NCBI RefSeq assembly: GCF_000699505.1
Contig: NZ_CP007490.1
Coordinates: forward strand, 1,302,001-1,366,000
Reading direction: 5' to 3'
Length of the DNA: 64,000 nucleotides
From: Rhodoluna lacicola
Lineage (GTDB): Bacteria; Actinomycetota; Actinomycetes; Actinomycetales; Microbacteriaceae
Position 1 is the first letter of the stretch. Each line of letters opens with the position of its first letter. Of the stretch, positions 35,301 through 41,862 are shown piece by piece. The notes beneath the pieces are model-generated. The model was not told the DNA's origin. It was given only the letters and a program-made list of their open reading frames with translations, and did not search any database. Both the position numbers and the translations under genes were made by a program.

Positions 35301-35730
35301 GCTGGATCAATACCGGCCAATGCTCGATGAGATGGGGGTGGTCACCAGCAACGAACTGGTTGGCATGCGCAATAAATCAGAGGTGCTGGTGGCCGGAGTT
35401 CGCGTTGCTACCCAAACCCCACCCATGCGGTCGGGTAAACGCGTGGTATTCATCACCCTTGATGACGGCCAGGGCTGTGCCGATGCCACCTTCTTTGATG
35501 AGGCTCAGGCCCGCTGCGCGCACATTTTGTTCAACACCAAGCTGGTGATTATCGGTGGCAAAACTCGCAGAACCGGGGTAAATGGGGTCTCCATCATGGC
35601 CGAGAATGCCTGGGATCTAAAGGAACTCTGGGATCAGTGGCTACTGAAGAAACAGCACGGGCACCATCGACAGAACCAGCAAGATGGCCGAGGCAATGTT
35701 GAAAATGCGGCGACGAACCGGGTTGCTTAG
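32362..35730 (+). CDS. dnaE2: Error-prone DNA polymerase III alpha subunit
   Basis: 1122 residues from the ATG at 32362, overlapping the preceding TGA. The N-terminal PHP domain opens with FTHLHVASAFSGHYGV and ALAITDRDGLYGAV. The palm contains SQARGSGAGSLVNYLLGI and the catalytic Asp pair in SLPDIDIDVESARRHDIY. Further blocks are MHPCGVIL, DMDPMGFLKLDVLGVR, LGIFQIESPGQRELTG, VVFHEQVLRI and FSSFGFCKAHGAAFA. A short OB domain (VLVAGVRVATQTPPMRSGKR) lies near the end. This layout and the SOS box identify the DnaE2/ImuC translesion type. The usual partner ImuB is not encoded here. The last 90 bp overlap the LysE gene tail to tail; residues after about 1092 look unconserved. Confidence 0.92.
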   Translation: MSSFTHLHVASAFSGHYGVTRPEAMVEASVAQGFSALAITDRDGLYGAVKHIGACLQLGITPIVGVDLTVLDDDGSSLGRCVILAHGNNKGAGWSTLCKIVSTAHNKRLATRSSKKEVGIGRRTLAELLANGNCTLLIGPDSDVGHAVVAGNRDRAEALLENWQGLFQYPGTFAIEIVSHLTEPGTSFSSVQARRMVELADAHKIPAVLTNAVRYLEPDDALTADVLDAARNLEALGLFESQPNAQAWLKPQAKMLALAIEITEDRARAIELFDVTAKLAERCRLDPVNDCGWGKPKTPEQSALGIDGNPFEVLWQKAHAGIERYYPNAKGKLLQQVQHRLGQELITINKLGFATYFLTVADVAQMIRDMKIRSQARGSGAGSLVNYLLGISGVDPIEHDLLFERFLSTERSSLPDIDIDVESARRHDIYRAIFKRYGSQRVTLLSMQSTYRGRGAMRDSGLALGLDDNQIDDIAKNMWRFSARSFRGALSSKPELAEFAAAVEEDRRMNLLVDITERLDRLPRYISMHPCGVILGDSSLLNLTPVEPSGAGLPMSQFDKDDMDPMGFLKLDVLGVRMQSTMAYAVREIERVHGKALDLDAVPRDDAATFKAIRTTNTLGIFQIESPGQRELTGKHQPTQFNDLTIQISLFRPGPMKGNMIAPYLDGRHGFAKPDYMHKDLEPILRETFGIVVFHEQVLRILNTMTGCGLAKADEMRRSLENPRKNHLVQKFFRKEAAARKYPQDVIDRVWSILEGFSSFGFCKAHGAAFAVPTYQSAWLKTHYPTEFMAGLFTHDPGMYPRRLLLSEARRLGVKLLPIDVNKSTDEYRVEISHVERNGVEKSADSIGVRMSLTEVQGISEAEIARIIEEQPFVDVADFYMRAKPARRTMERLALIGALDGVAGISAGEVFTRGDVLARVRQLNALKKRPTPREDQPMLDFASLDYAGVEQLPTGNAEMSVTEQVAHELEILHLDVTQHVLDQYRPMLDEMGVVTSNELVGMRNKSEVLVAGVRVATQTPPMRSGKRVVFITLDDGQGCADATFFDEAQARCAHILFNTKLVIIGGKTRRTGVNGVSIMAENAWDLKELWDQWLLKKQHGHHRQNQQDGRGNVENAATNRVA

Positions 35731-36237
35731 CCAATCCTTCAAAACCTGCCCAGCCACTGCCCAAAGCAGCGCGCCCGGATAGGTAAAAATCAAAAAGACA
35801 AAGCAAATAAATGCGGTGACGCCAAGGCCGGAACCAACCGGCACCATCGTTGCCATAAATGACCCGATAACCACCCAGGCCTTAGGGTTCACGAACTGAA
35901 AAGTGGTCGCCTTCCAAAAGCCAATGTACTGAGCCTCACCGGTATCGGATTTGCTGGTGCTTTTGACGATTAGAAATGCAAGCCAGACGATGTAGGCAAA
36001 ACCCACCCACTTGAGTACCTGGTAGACCAGGGGCAAGGTGGTGAAAATTACGCCAAGGCCGGCGGCAAGGGCAGCCATCATGCCGATTAGCCCGGCCATG
36101 ATTCCGTTTAGATAGGGCACTGATTTTTTGAGCCCAAAGTTGGCCCCTGAGGAAAGTAAAAAGGTGTTGTTTGGGCCTGGGGAGACTGCGGTCACAAAGC
36201 TGAAAACAGCCACCGATACCAACAAGCTCCAGGTCAT
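35641..36237 (-). CDS. LysE/RhtB-family amino acid exporter
   Basis: 198 residues with six hydrophobic segments. The LysE family start SLLVSVAVFSFVTAVSPGPNNTFLLSSGANFG with the SPGPN motif is clear, followed by GFAYIVWLAFLI and FQFVNPKAWV. Exports an amino acid or derivative outward; which one cannot be told. TAAACT ends 6 nt before the ATG, a leaderless pattern. Its 3' end overlaps dnaE2 by 90 bp on the opposite strand. It could be a cis-antisense influence on dnaE2 mRNA. Confidence 0.9.
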   Translation of the reverse strand: MTWSLLVSVAVFSFVTAVSPGPNNTFLLSSGANFGLKKSVPYLNGIMAGLIGMMAALAAGLGVIFTTLPLVYQVLKWVGFAYIVWLAFLIVKSTSKSDTGEAQYIGFWKATTFQFVNPKAWVVIGSFMATMVPVGSGLGVTAFICFVFLIFTYPGALLWAVAGQVLKDWLSNPVRRRIFNIASAILLVLSMVPVLFLQ

Positions 36238-36255
36238 ACTGCGAGTTTAGGTGAA

Positions 36256-36909
36256 CTACGGCTGCAGCCGCTGAACCTGCCACTGGCCCAAGCTGCCATC
36301 GGCCAATGTTGAACGTGAGAACTCGATTCGGTCGTGCATGCGATTTGATCGGCCCTTCCAAAACTCAATTCGGGTCGGCACAATTCGGTACCCACCCCAG
36401 TAATCGGGGCGCGGTACATCGGTGTTTTCAAATTTGGCAAGTGCCTGTTCAAACTGGGTATCCAAGGCAGAGCGGGTGTCAATTGGTTTGGACTGGTGGC
36501 TTGACCAAGCGGCCACCTGCGAATCGTGCGGACGCGAGGCGTGATACTCATCGGATTCGGCTGGGTCAACCTTTTCGGCAGTTCCTTGAATTAAGACCTG
36601 TCTATACATTGAGTACCAGCCAAAGGTGGCACTGACGTTGTTGTTGACGGCAACTGCCTCGCCCTTGCGCGAGAGGTAATTGGTAGCAAAAAAGAAGCCG
36701 CGCTCGTCAACACCTTTAAGTAACACGGTGCGGGTTCGCGGGTGTGAGTGTTCATCAACTGTTCCCAGCACGAATGCATTTGGCTCATATATCTGAGCCG
36801 CTTCTGCCTCACGCAACCAAATCTTGAATTGCTCAATTGGGTCACTGAGTAGGTGAGTTTCATCCAGCGACTCTTGGCCGTAATCCTCGTGCCGATTTAG
36901 TGATTCCAT
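36256..36909 (-). CDS. pdxH: Pyridoxamine 5'-phosphate oxidase
   Basis: 217 residues. The order of motifs fits PdxH: DPIEQFKIWLREAEAA, PNAFVLGTVDEHSHPRTRTVLLKGVDERGFFF with the FMN-binding RTRTVLLK, RQVLIQGTAEKV, ARPHDSQVAAWSSHQS, the C-terminal dimer region with VPTRIEFWKGRSNRMHDRIEF and a final basic/Trp segment. It oxidises pyridoxine or pyridoxamine phosphate to PLP using FMN. Leaderless start: TAGGCT (36921-36916) followed by 6 nt. It is followed at short distance by the LysE gene but each has its own -10 box. Confidence 0.95.
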   Translation of the reverse strand: MESLNRHEDYGQESLDETHLLSDPIEQFKIWLREAEAAQIYEPNAFVLGTVDEHSHPRTRTVLLKGVDERGFFFATNYLSRKGEAVAVNNNVSATFGWYSMYRQVLIQGTAEKVDPAESDEYHASRPHDSQVAAWSSHQSKPIDTRSALDTQFEQALAKFENTDVPRPDYWGGYRIVPTRIEFWKGRSNRMHDRIEFSRSTLADGSLGQWQVQRLQP

Positions 36910-36936
36910 AGCTTCAGCCTACTTAGCGATTAAAAG

Positions 36937-36968
36937 AAAAACCGGCCCTTCAAGAAAGGCCGGTTTTT
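36937..36968 (-). terminator. Rho-independent terminator of the CUT1 sugar ABC operon
   Basis: AAAAACCGGCC pairs with GGCCGGTTTTT over 11 bp with a short loop. On the minus strand the stem is followed by a U-rich run (TTTTTCTTTT). It lies 12 bp after the last permease gene. Confidence 0.85.
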
Positions 36969-36980
36969 CATAACCAAAAA

Positions 36981-37823
36981 TTACTTCACGGCACCAGATG
37001 AAATGCCTGAGATGAACTGCCTCTGCAGAATCAGGTAGAAAACGATGATTGGAACAACTGCAAGTAGCAGACCCGCCATGGCCTGACCATACTCAGTCAT
37101 GTACTGACCGTAGAACAGGTAGGTAGAAAGCGGCAAGGTCTGGGTCTCTGGAGTCAACACCAACCTTGGAAGCAAGAAGTCGTTCCAAATCCAAAGCGAA
37201 TTAATGATGGCAACTGTGGCGGTGACCGGCTTCAACATTGGAAAAATGATTCTCCAAAAAATTGTGAAGTCATTCGCTCCGTCAAGTGCCGCAGCTTCGT
37301 CTAATTCCATTGGAATGTTTGAGATAAAGCCGTGGTACAAGAATGTTGAAAGTGCAACACCAAAGCCCTGGTAGAAGAAGATCAACGCAGCCTGGTTATT
37401 CAATGAAACGAACGGCGCGAAGATTGACATGAATGGAATCATCAGCGCCTGGAACGGCACGATCATTGAGGCAACCAAGATCAAGAAAGTGCTCTTGGTG
37501 AACTTGTTCTTTGTGCGCTGTAGGTAGTAGGCCAACATTGACGAGATCAAAATCAATGCTCCAACGCTTAGCACGGTGATGATTACCGAGTTGGTTAGCG
37601 ACATGAAGAAGTTCATCTTCTCAAGTGCCTGAGTGAAGTTATCCCAGGTGAATTCAACTGGGAAAGCCAGTGGGTTTGAGATGATTTCAGGAATCGGCTT
37701 AAATGCGTTCACGAATACCAAGAAGAATGGCATCACAAAGGCAATTGAAAGTACCAAACCAACTGTGAAAATAATTGACTTGGCTACCGAAGCACGCCTG
37801 TTCATAGATACATTCTTACTCAT
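36981..37823 (-). CDS. CUT1 sugar ABC transporter permease (MalG type)
   Basis: 280 residues, six hydrophobic segments. The EAA loop that docks with the ATPase is ELDEAAALDGANDFTIFWRIIFPML (about 180-204), and the N-terminus and the FVNAFKPIPEIISNPLAFP segment are typical of the MalG group. It works with the MalF-type permease just upstream (4-bp overlap) and the binding protein at 38806. No ATPase gene lies in the operon, so a shared MsiK-like ATPase elsewhere is expected. Substrate unknown; the same operator as the sucrose phosphorylase gene suggests sucrose or a related glucoside. Confidence 0.93.
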   Translation of the reverse strand: MSKNVSMNRRASVAKSIIFTVGLVLSIAFVMPFFLVFVNAFKPIPEIISNPLAFPVEFTWDNFTQALEKMNFFMSLTNSVIITVLSVGALILISSMLAYYLQRTKNKFTKSTFLILVASMIVPFQALMIPFMSIFAPFVSLNNQAALIFFYQGFGVALSTFLYHGFISNIPMELDEAAALDGANDFTIFWRIIFPMLKPVTATVAIINSLWIWNDFLLPRLVLTPETQTLPLSTYLFYGQYMTEYGQAMAGLLLAVVPIIVFYLILQRQFISGISSGAVK

Positions 37824-38689
37824 CGCTGAACCTCCAGGCGCTTACTGATTGTCACTTGAACTAGCGCCGCGATAGCGACCATCAAGAACATGATTACGGC
37901 TTTTGACTGGCCGGTACCAAAGTTTGCGAATGCAAAAGCATCTTGGAAAATGTGCATCGAGATCAACTCAGTAGTGCGGTAAGGGCCACCACCGGTAAGG
38001 GCAAGGTTTACGTCGTAAGCCATGAAGCCGTTTCGCAGTGTCAAGAATAGTGAAATGGTGAAAGCCGATGCCATCAACGGGATTTTCACCGCTAATAGAG
38101 TTCTAAGAGCTGAGGCTCCGTCAATGCGAGCTGCTTCAAGAACATCTTGCTCGATGCTAATCAAACCGGTGATGTAGATAATCATCATGTAACCCGACTG
38201 CTGCCACACGGTCACAATGACCAAAGCCCAGAAGGCAGTATCTGTTTCGTTTAGCCAGGAGGACTCAAGGGCGGTCCAACCGAATCTGGTTGCCAGCGAA
38301 GTCAATGCGCTGTTGAAGAGGAACTGCCAAATCACACCCAGGACAACTCCACCAATTAGGTTTGGCACGAAGAAGAAAGTTCTGAAAATGTTAGAGCTAC
38401 GAAGTTTAGAAGTCACAAGTAGAGCTAGGCCAAAGGCCACAACGTTTACCGCGATAAGAGACACAACCACGAATAGTGCTGTGAAAGAAAGAGTCGCCCA
38501 AAAAGTTTCATCTTGGAATGACTTTACGTAGTTGTCTATACCAACGAAGTTGGCAAACTCAAAGCCATCCCAGTCGGTGAAGGTAAGGAATAGACCTTGC
38601 GCAAAAGGATAGACAAGCACAAAGGTGAAGATCGAGAGCGGAAGTGCTCCGAAGATTATGAATTTCTTCAAATTTTTAGTAAAGGGCAT
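37820..38689 (-). CDS. CUT1 sugar ABC transporter permease (MalF type)
   Basis: 289 residues, six hydrophobic segments. The EAA loop reads QDVLEAARIDGASALRTLLAVKIPLM (about 178-203). FVLVYPFAQGLFLTFTDWDG near the N-terminus and the NGFMAYDVNLALTGGGPYRTTELI segment near the end are standard for the MalF group. It pairs with the MalG-type permease by a 4-bp overlap. A strong stem-loop separates it from the binding-protein gene and probably sets the protein ratio. Confidence 0.93.
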   Translation of the reverse strand: MPFTKNLKKFIIFGALPLSIFTFVLVYPFAQGLFLTFTDWDGFEFANFVGIDNYVKSFQDETFWATLSFTALFVVVSLIAVNVVAFGLALLVTSKLRSSNIFRTFFFVPNLIGGVVLGVIWQFLFNSALTSLATRFGWTALESSWLNETDTAFWALVIVTVWQQSGYMMIIYITGLISIEQDVLEAARIDGASALRTLLAVKIPLMASAFTISLFLTLRNGFMAYDVNLALTGGGPYRTTELISMHIFQDAFAFANFGTGQSKAVIMFLMVAIAALVQVTISKRLEVQR

Positions 38690-38737
38690 TTGCCTCTCCC
38701 CTTTGTTTGCTTTTGCGAGTTTTGCTTTTAAGTTTAT

Positions 38738-38773
38738 AAATTCCTGGGGTGGGTTGCCCCACCCCAGGAATTT
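38738..38773. promoter_or_regulatory. 16-bp intercistronic stem-loop between binding protein and permease genes
   Basis: AAATTCCTGGGGTGGG pairs perfectly with its complement across a 4-nt loop. No long U tract follows on the minus strand, so it is more likely an mRNA-stabilising or attenuating hairpin than a full terminator. Confidence 0.75.
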
Positions 38774-38805
38774 GATTCTAGTTGACTAGAAAGTTGAGGT
38801 AAGAA

Positions 38806-40137
38806 TTACTTCTTAACTCCGCGCCAGGTCTTTACAGCGCCCTTCCAAGCCTTCTCTAGTTCAGCGGCGTACTGCTCACCGTCAATCTTGTCGGTGATCA
38901 ACTTCTGACCTGAGGCACCGTATAGGTCCTGACCGCCACCAGGGTAGTAAGTGTTCATCCACTCGATTGACTTGTTTGCCTTCACGTAGGTCGCAATTTC
39001 ACGAGCCATGAATGAGGTTGCCTTCAACTTGGTGCCCTTGTAAACAGGGATGAAGTTCATGCCGCCATCCTTAGGGGCGCCAGCTACGAACTTCTCACCA
39101 GCTGGTGATAGGTACAACCAAGTCAAGAAGTCAACAGCACCAGCGCGCTGTTCCTTGGTTGACTGCTGGTTGTCGATCATGAAGTATCCAGGAACACCAA
39201 CTGAGATTGAGGTGTTTCCGTATGCCTTCGCGTTGGTGCTGATTGGCAATGGCATGATTCCGAAGTCTCCACCGTTAGAAGCCTTGATCAAGTCTTCTTC
39301 TGCCCAGTTACCCATGAACCAGAAACCAGCCTTACCAGCTGCAAGGTCTGCAATTGCTGCAGCGTACTCGGTGTCAGCAAGGTTTGGCTTTGCCTGGTTG
39401 TACTTCTTCATTAGTTCGAAGGTTGCTAGCCAGTTGTTGAATACTGGGTCACCAGTTAGCTTCTTGGTTCCGTTGGCCATAGCGTCTAGAACCTTTAGAC
39501 GACCTTCGTGAGTTGAAGATGCGTTAGCGAAGTAAAGGTTGGTTACGTGTGCACCAAGTGACCACCAGATAGCTGAGAAGCGGATCGCTCCAGTACCTGA
39601 TGCTTCAACCTTCTTAAAAGCTTCTTCTAGCTGAGTGCGGGTGGTGATTTTCTTAGGGTCAACGCCAGCCTTGTCTAGAACCTTCTTGTTGTATAGAAGA
39701 CCGAAAGCCTCAACAGTTGATGGAACACCAACCTGCTTGCCACCGATGTTGGCTGCAGTTAGTAGGTCCTTCGGTGCAGCAGCTGCAAGCTTGGTGCCCT
39801 TCCAGTCCATAACACGCTTTGCCATGTCTGGTAGGAACTGTAGGTCGTACATGATGGTCGGAGCCTTCTTGGCAGCGTACATCGGGGTTACGTTCTGTAG
39901 GAAAGTCAGCTTGCGGTCGCCCGGGATTGACTTAACTGTGTAGCACTTCTGACTCTTGTTGTATGCAGCAACTGCATTTAGGAACTGGTCCTGGATTTCA
40001 GGCTTGATTGTTCCAAGCATTGTTACGGTTGCCTTCTTAGGGCAAGCAGGTGCAGCGTTAGCTGCAGGTGCTGAAATTACAGAAACCGCTAGTGCAGAAG
40101 CAAGAGCGATAGCTGCAAATTTTGTAGCTTTCTTCAT
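38806..40137 (-). CDS. CUT1 sugar ABC transporter substrate-binding protein
   Basis: 443 residues from the ATG at 40137. A second ATG at 40155 has a better GGAGG and would add six residues. Signal peptide MKKATKFAAIALASALAVSV ends near PAANAA. There is no lipobox at the expected place. The mature protein fits family 1 extracellular solute-binding proteins: VGVPSTVEAFGLLYNKKVLDKAGVDP, FWFMGNWAEEDLI, ISVGVPGYFMIDNQQSTKEQ and AVDFLTWLYLSPAGEKFV. It captures an oligosaccharide for the two permeases downstream. A LacI-type operator lies about 100 bp upstream. How it is retained at the cell surface without a lipid anchor is unclear. Confidence 0.92.
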   Translation of the reverse strand: MKKATKFAAIALASALAVSVISAPAANAAPACPKKATVTMLGTIKPEIQDQFLNAVAAYNKSQKCYTVKSIPGDRKLTFLQNVTPMYAAKKAPTIMYDLQFLPDMAKRVMDWKGTKLAAAAPKDLLTAANIGGKQVGVPSTVEAFGLLYNKKVLDKAGVDPKKITTRTQLEEAFKKVEASGTGAIRFSAIWWSLGAHVTNLYFANASSTHEGRLKVLDAMANGTKKLTGDPVFNNWLATFELMKKYNQAKPNLADTEYAAAIADLAAGKAGFWFMGNWAEEDLIKASNGGDFGIMPLPISTNAKAYGNTSISVGVPGYFMIDNQQSTKEQRAGAVDFLTWLYLSPAGEKFVAGAPKDGGMNFIPVYKGTKLKATSFMAREIATYVKANKSIEWMNTYYPGGGQDLYGASGQKLITDKIDGEQYAAELEKAWKGAVKTWRGVKK

Positions 40138-40239
40138 ACGAATTTCCCTTTCCATGGAAACCTCCATCGACGTCGAAAAGAGGTTTGCTATAAAACTAAA
40201 CCCTCTAGTCCGGACAAAAAACCATTTTTGATAACGATT

Positions 40240-40253
40240 TGTAAACGCTTACA
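40240..40253. promoter_or_regulatory. LacI/CcpA-type operator before the CUT1 ABC operon
   Basis: TGTAAACGCTTACA is identical to the 14-mer at 25443 and lies about 100 bp upstream of the binding-protein start. No other feature is apparent in 40138-40344. Confidence 0.7.
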
Positions 40254-40344
40254 TTCTTGGGGGAATTCGACTAAATTGCCCCGGATGCCAGCCAATTCTT
40301 TGGCTAAATGCCATAGTTAAGCCGTAGATAGGGGTTAGTTAGCG

Positions 40345-40728
40345 ATGAATGAAAAACCAATCCAAGAACGGCGCATCAGAGCGGTCCTAAGGGCCGGATC
40401 TATAGTTTTTGGCCTGAGCGCCCTGGTGCTAATCGGGTTTCCGGCCTTTTTCAATCAGCTATTGGGTCTACCGGCCTCGGCAGCGCTGGATTGGGCCATG
40501 CGCATGATCGGCATCACACTGGTGGCGTTGGCCGGCAACATGTTATCGGTGTCTATAAAAGGGTCAGCCGAATCCGTGCTGTTTTCAGGCAGAGTAATGC
40601 TGATTAGCGCCGCAGCCTTGGGTGTTTTGACCCTGTTGATACCCGCGCCGCTTGGCTGGTTTACCTATTTATATGCAGCGGTGGGTTTTGGCTTTTCCGC
40701 CGCCTACGCCTGGGCGCTGCGAAAGTAG
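40345..40728 (+). CDS. Small four-helix membrane protein, function unknown
   Basis: 127 residues with four predicted membrane segments (about 18-36, 52-70, 79-97, 101-120) after a charged N-terminus and ending in a basic ALRK. I do not recognise the family. No catalytic or binding motif is visible. It stands alone between the sugar ABC operon (divergent) and the tRNA-Pro gene, just outside the island border. Confidence 0.6.
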   Translation: MNEKPIQERRIRAVLRAGSIVFGLSALVLIGFPAFFNQLLGLPASAALDWAMRMIGITLVALAGNMLSVSIKGSAESVLFSGRVMLISAAALGVLTLLIPAPLGWFTYLYAAVGFGFSAAYAWALRK

Positions 40729-40750
40729 CTTGGCCCACCCATTAGGTTCG

Positions 40751-40827
40751 TGGTCGGACTGACAGGATTTGAACCTGCGACCCCTTGTCCCCCAGACAAG
40801 TGCGCTACCAAGCTGCGCTACAGCCCG
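40751..40827 (-). tRNA. tRNA-Pro (GGG), CCA encoded
   Basis: A complete cloverleaf on the minus strand: acceptor CGGGCTG/CAGTCCG, anticodon stem CTTGT/ACAAG with loop CTGGGGG, T-loop TTCAAAT, discriminator A and an encoded CCA. The anticodon GGG reads CCC and CCU. Part of it (its 5' half) is repeated at 48220-48251. Confidence 0.93.
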
Positions 40828-40933
40828 TAATTACTTACCTGAAAAGGATAAGAGAAAACCCGGTTCTCGTGAGAAGAAACCGGGCTTTCGTGCGCTTGGA
40901 GGGACTCGAACCCCCAACCTTCTGATCCGTAGT
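40796..40933. repeat. Left 138-bp direct repeat bordering the island
   Basis: It runs from the tRNA-Pro anticodon stem to the tRNA-Arg anticodon loop and is repeated at 48220-48357 with the same length. The first 32 bp and last ~50 bp are identical. The spacer between them differs at about 15 positions, with paired changes preserving the terminator hairpin. Confidence 0.88.
40891..40933 (-). pseudogene. 3'-half tRNA-Arg remnant
   Basis: Identical to the 3' half of tRNA-Arg(ACG) at 48315-48387, from the discriminator base to the anticodon loop, where identity stops abruptly. The 5' half is replaced by unrelated island sequence. It is preceded by a terminator-like hairpin at 40857-40884. Confidence 0.85.
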
Positions 40934-41015
40934 TATGTTGCAATACCTCTATGTGAAGCCTGAGTGGCAATTTACCCCAGTATTTTATTAGTCAAGCCAC
41001 CTTTTGCAGATATGC

Positions 41016-41040
41016 CCGTTTCCGTCCGTTTCCGTCCGTT
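41016..41040. repeat. Short tandem CCGTTTCCGT repeat at the island's left border
   Basis: About 2.4 copies of a 10-bp unit, followed at once by a partly inverted copy (AACGG...AAACGG, to 41057). The surrounding 40934-41040 shows no recognisable gene. Confidence 0.6.
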
Positions 41041-41041
41041 G

Positions 41042-41270
41042 AACGGAATCTAAACGGAATGACCTTCAAAAACACCTGGCTGCAAGTAGCACCCTCACCG
41101 ATTTCTTTGCGGCGGCAAAGATTCACGAAAAAGCACCGCTTATTGCCGGAATGATTTGTGGCTTGCGAATTGAACAAATTGAAGACCCGCTGATGCAGAA
41201 GATTCGCTACCTAGACAAACTTATTGATGAGCTGGCCAAGGGCAGGCCGATGGAAAAAATCCTTCGCTAG
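41042..41270 (+). pseudogene. 3' stump of a DUF2200-family gene
   Basis: The reading frame ends with APLIAGMICGLRIEQIEDPL and then a MQKIRYLDKLIDELAKGRPM-EKILR tail, the conserved C-terminus of DUF2200 proteins. About 75 codons remain of an expected ~115. The N-terminal 40-45 residues and start codon are missing, and a TGA stop lies just upstream in frame. It ends 1 nt before the convergent peptidase E stump. Confidence 0.7.
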
Positions 41271-41271
41271 A

Positions 41272-41532
41272 TTAAAACTTTTTCCAGTTTCCTTCGGAGA
41301 TTACTTCAACCTGGTCAGCAACCACTTTGATAGCGGTGTCTTCGTCAATTGCATAAGAGTCGTTGCCTAGCTTCTTTGCCCATTCAACTGCCGCGGCCAT
41401 TGTGTTCTCGGTAAGCATTGGGTGATCTAGGTGCGGAAAGATAGAAAAATCAACTAGACCAAGAGTTGTATCCGTTCCGTCTGGTTGTTTCCAATCAATA
41501 AACTCCTCGCCGATTCTTGGCGTCATGATCAT
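41272..41532 (-). pseudogene. 3' stump of a peptidase E (S51)-like gene
   Basis: 86 codons from a fortuitous ATG. TPRIGEEFIDWKQPDG, LGLVDFSIFPHLDHPMLTEN and YAIDEDTAIKVV are the C-terminal part of S51 peptidase E-like proteins (normally ~200-240 residues). In frame upstream, NSGGSM (to about 41547) may be the remains of the nucleophile Ser region. The N-terminal two thirds are absent, so it should be inactive. Confidence 0.72.
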
Positions 41533-41551
41533 GCTGCCCCCGGAATTCGTT

Positions 41552-41686
41552 TTAGTCTGTTAGTTCAACAAATCTAACGTTACCCAGACCAGCTTTTGCA
41601 TAACGCGCGGTCATAACCTCAATGGACTCTGGGTTCTGGTCAACCATGACAAAGTTCCTGCCCAGCTTGTCCTGCCGCTGCTCCAG
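41552..41686 (-). pseudogene. 3' stump of an N6-adenine/N4-cytosine DNA methylase gene
   Basis: 45 codons ending at the TAA at 41554-41552. RQDKLGRNFVMVDQNPESIE followed by VMTARYAKAG is the typical C-terminal segment of restriction-type DNA methyltransferases (GR-x-F-V-x-V-D-x-N-P). Nothing of the catalytic NPPY region is left. It is joined at about 41671-41686 to the ureohydrolase stump on the other strand. Confidence 0.6.
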
Positions 41687-41862
41687 GAGGAATCTCCGCA
41701 GATGAACTTAGGCAGTTTGCTTTTCAAATAGGAAAAGCAACACAAGTTAAATCTGTCGACATCACCGAGATAGATGCATTGGCAGACAGTGCTGATGGAA
41801 GAACTGTTCGCCTAGGTGCGCTAACTATTTTGGAACTAGCTAGCGGATTCTTGTCTCGTTAA
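41671..41862 (+). pseudogene. 3' stump of a ureohydrolase (arginase/HutG-like) gene
   Basis: The frame reads PGGISADELRQFAFQIGKA then VKSVDITEIDALADSADGRT, the C-terminal part of the arginase/agmatinase/formiminoglutamase superfamily (PGG..., VDxxExNP..DGRTxxLA). About 63 of ~300 codons remain. The metal-binding Asp/His motifs are lost. The stop overlaps the 3' end of the convergent fadB-like gene by 4 bp, so that gene border appears original. Confidence 0.68.

Noticed and set aside
40934-41040. Possible integrase gene or attachment site at the island's left end
   Set aside because: No recombinase motif (R...HxxR...Y) is present in any frame, and only short tandem repeats are visible. The island's entry is better explained by homologous crossover.
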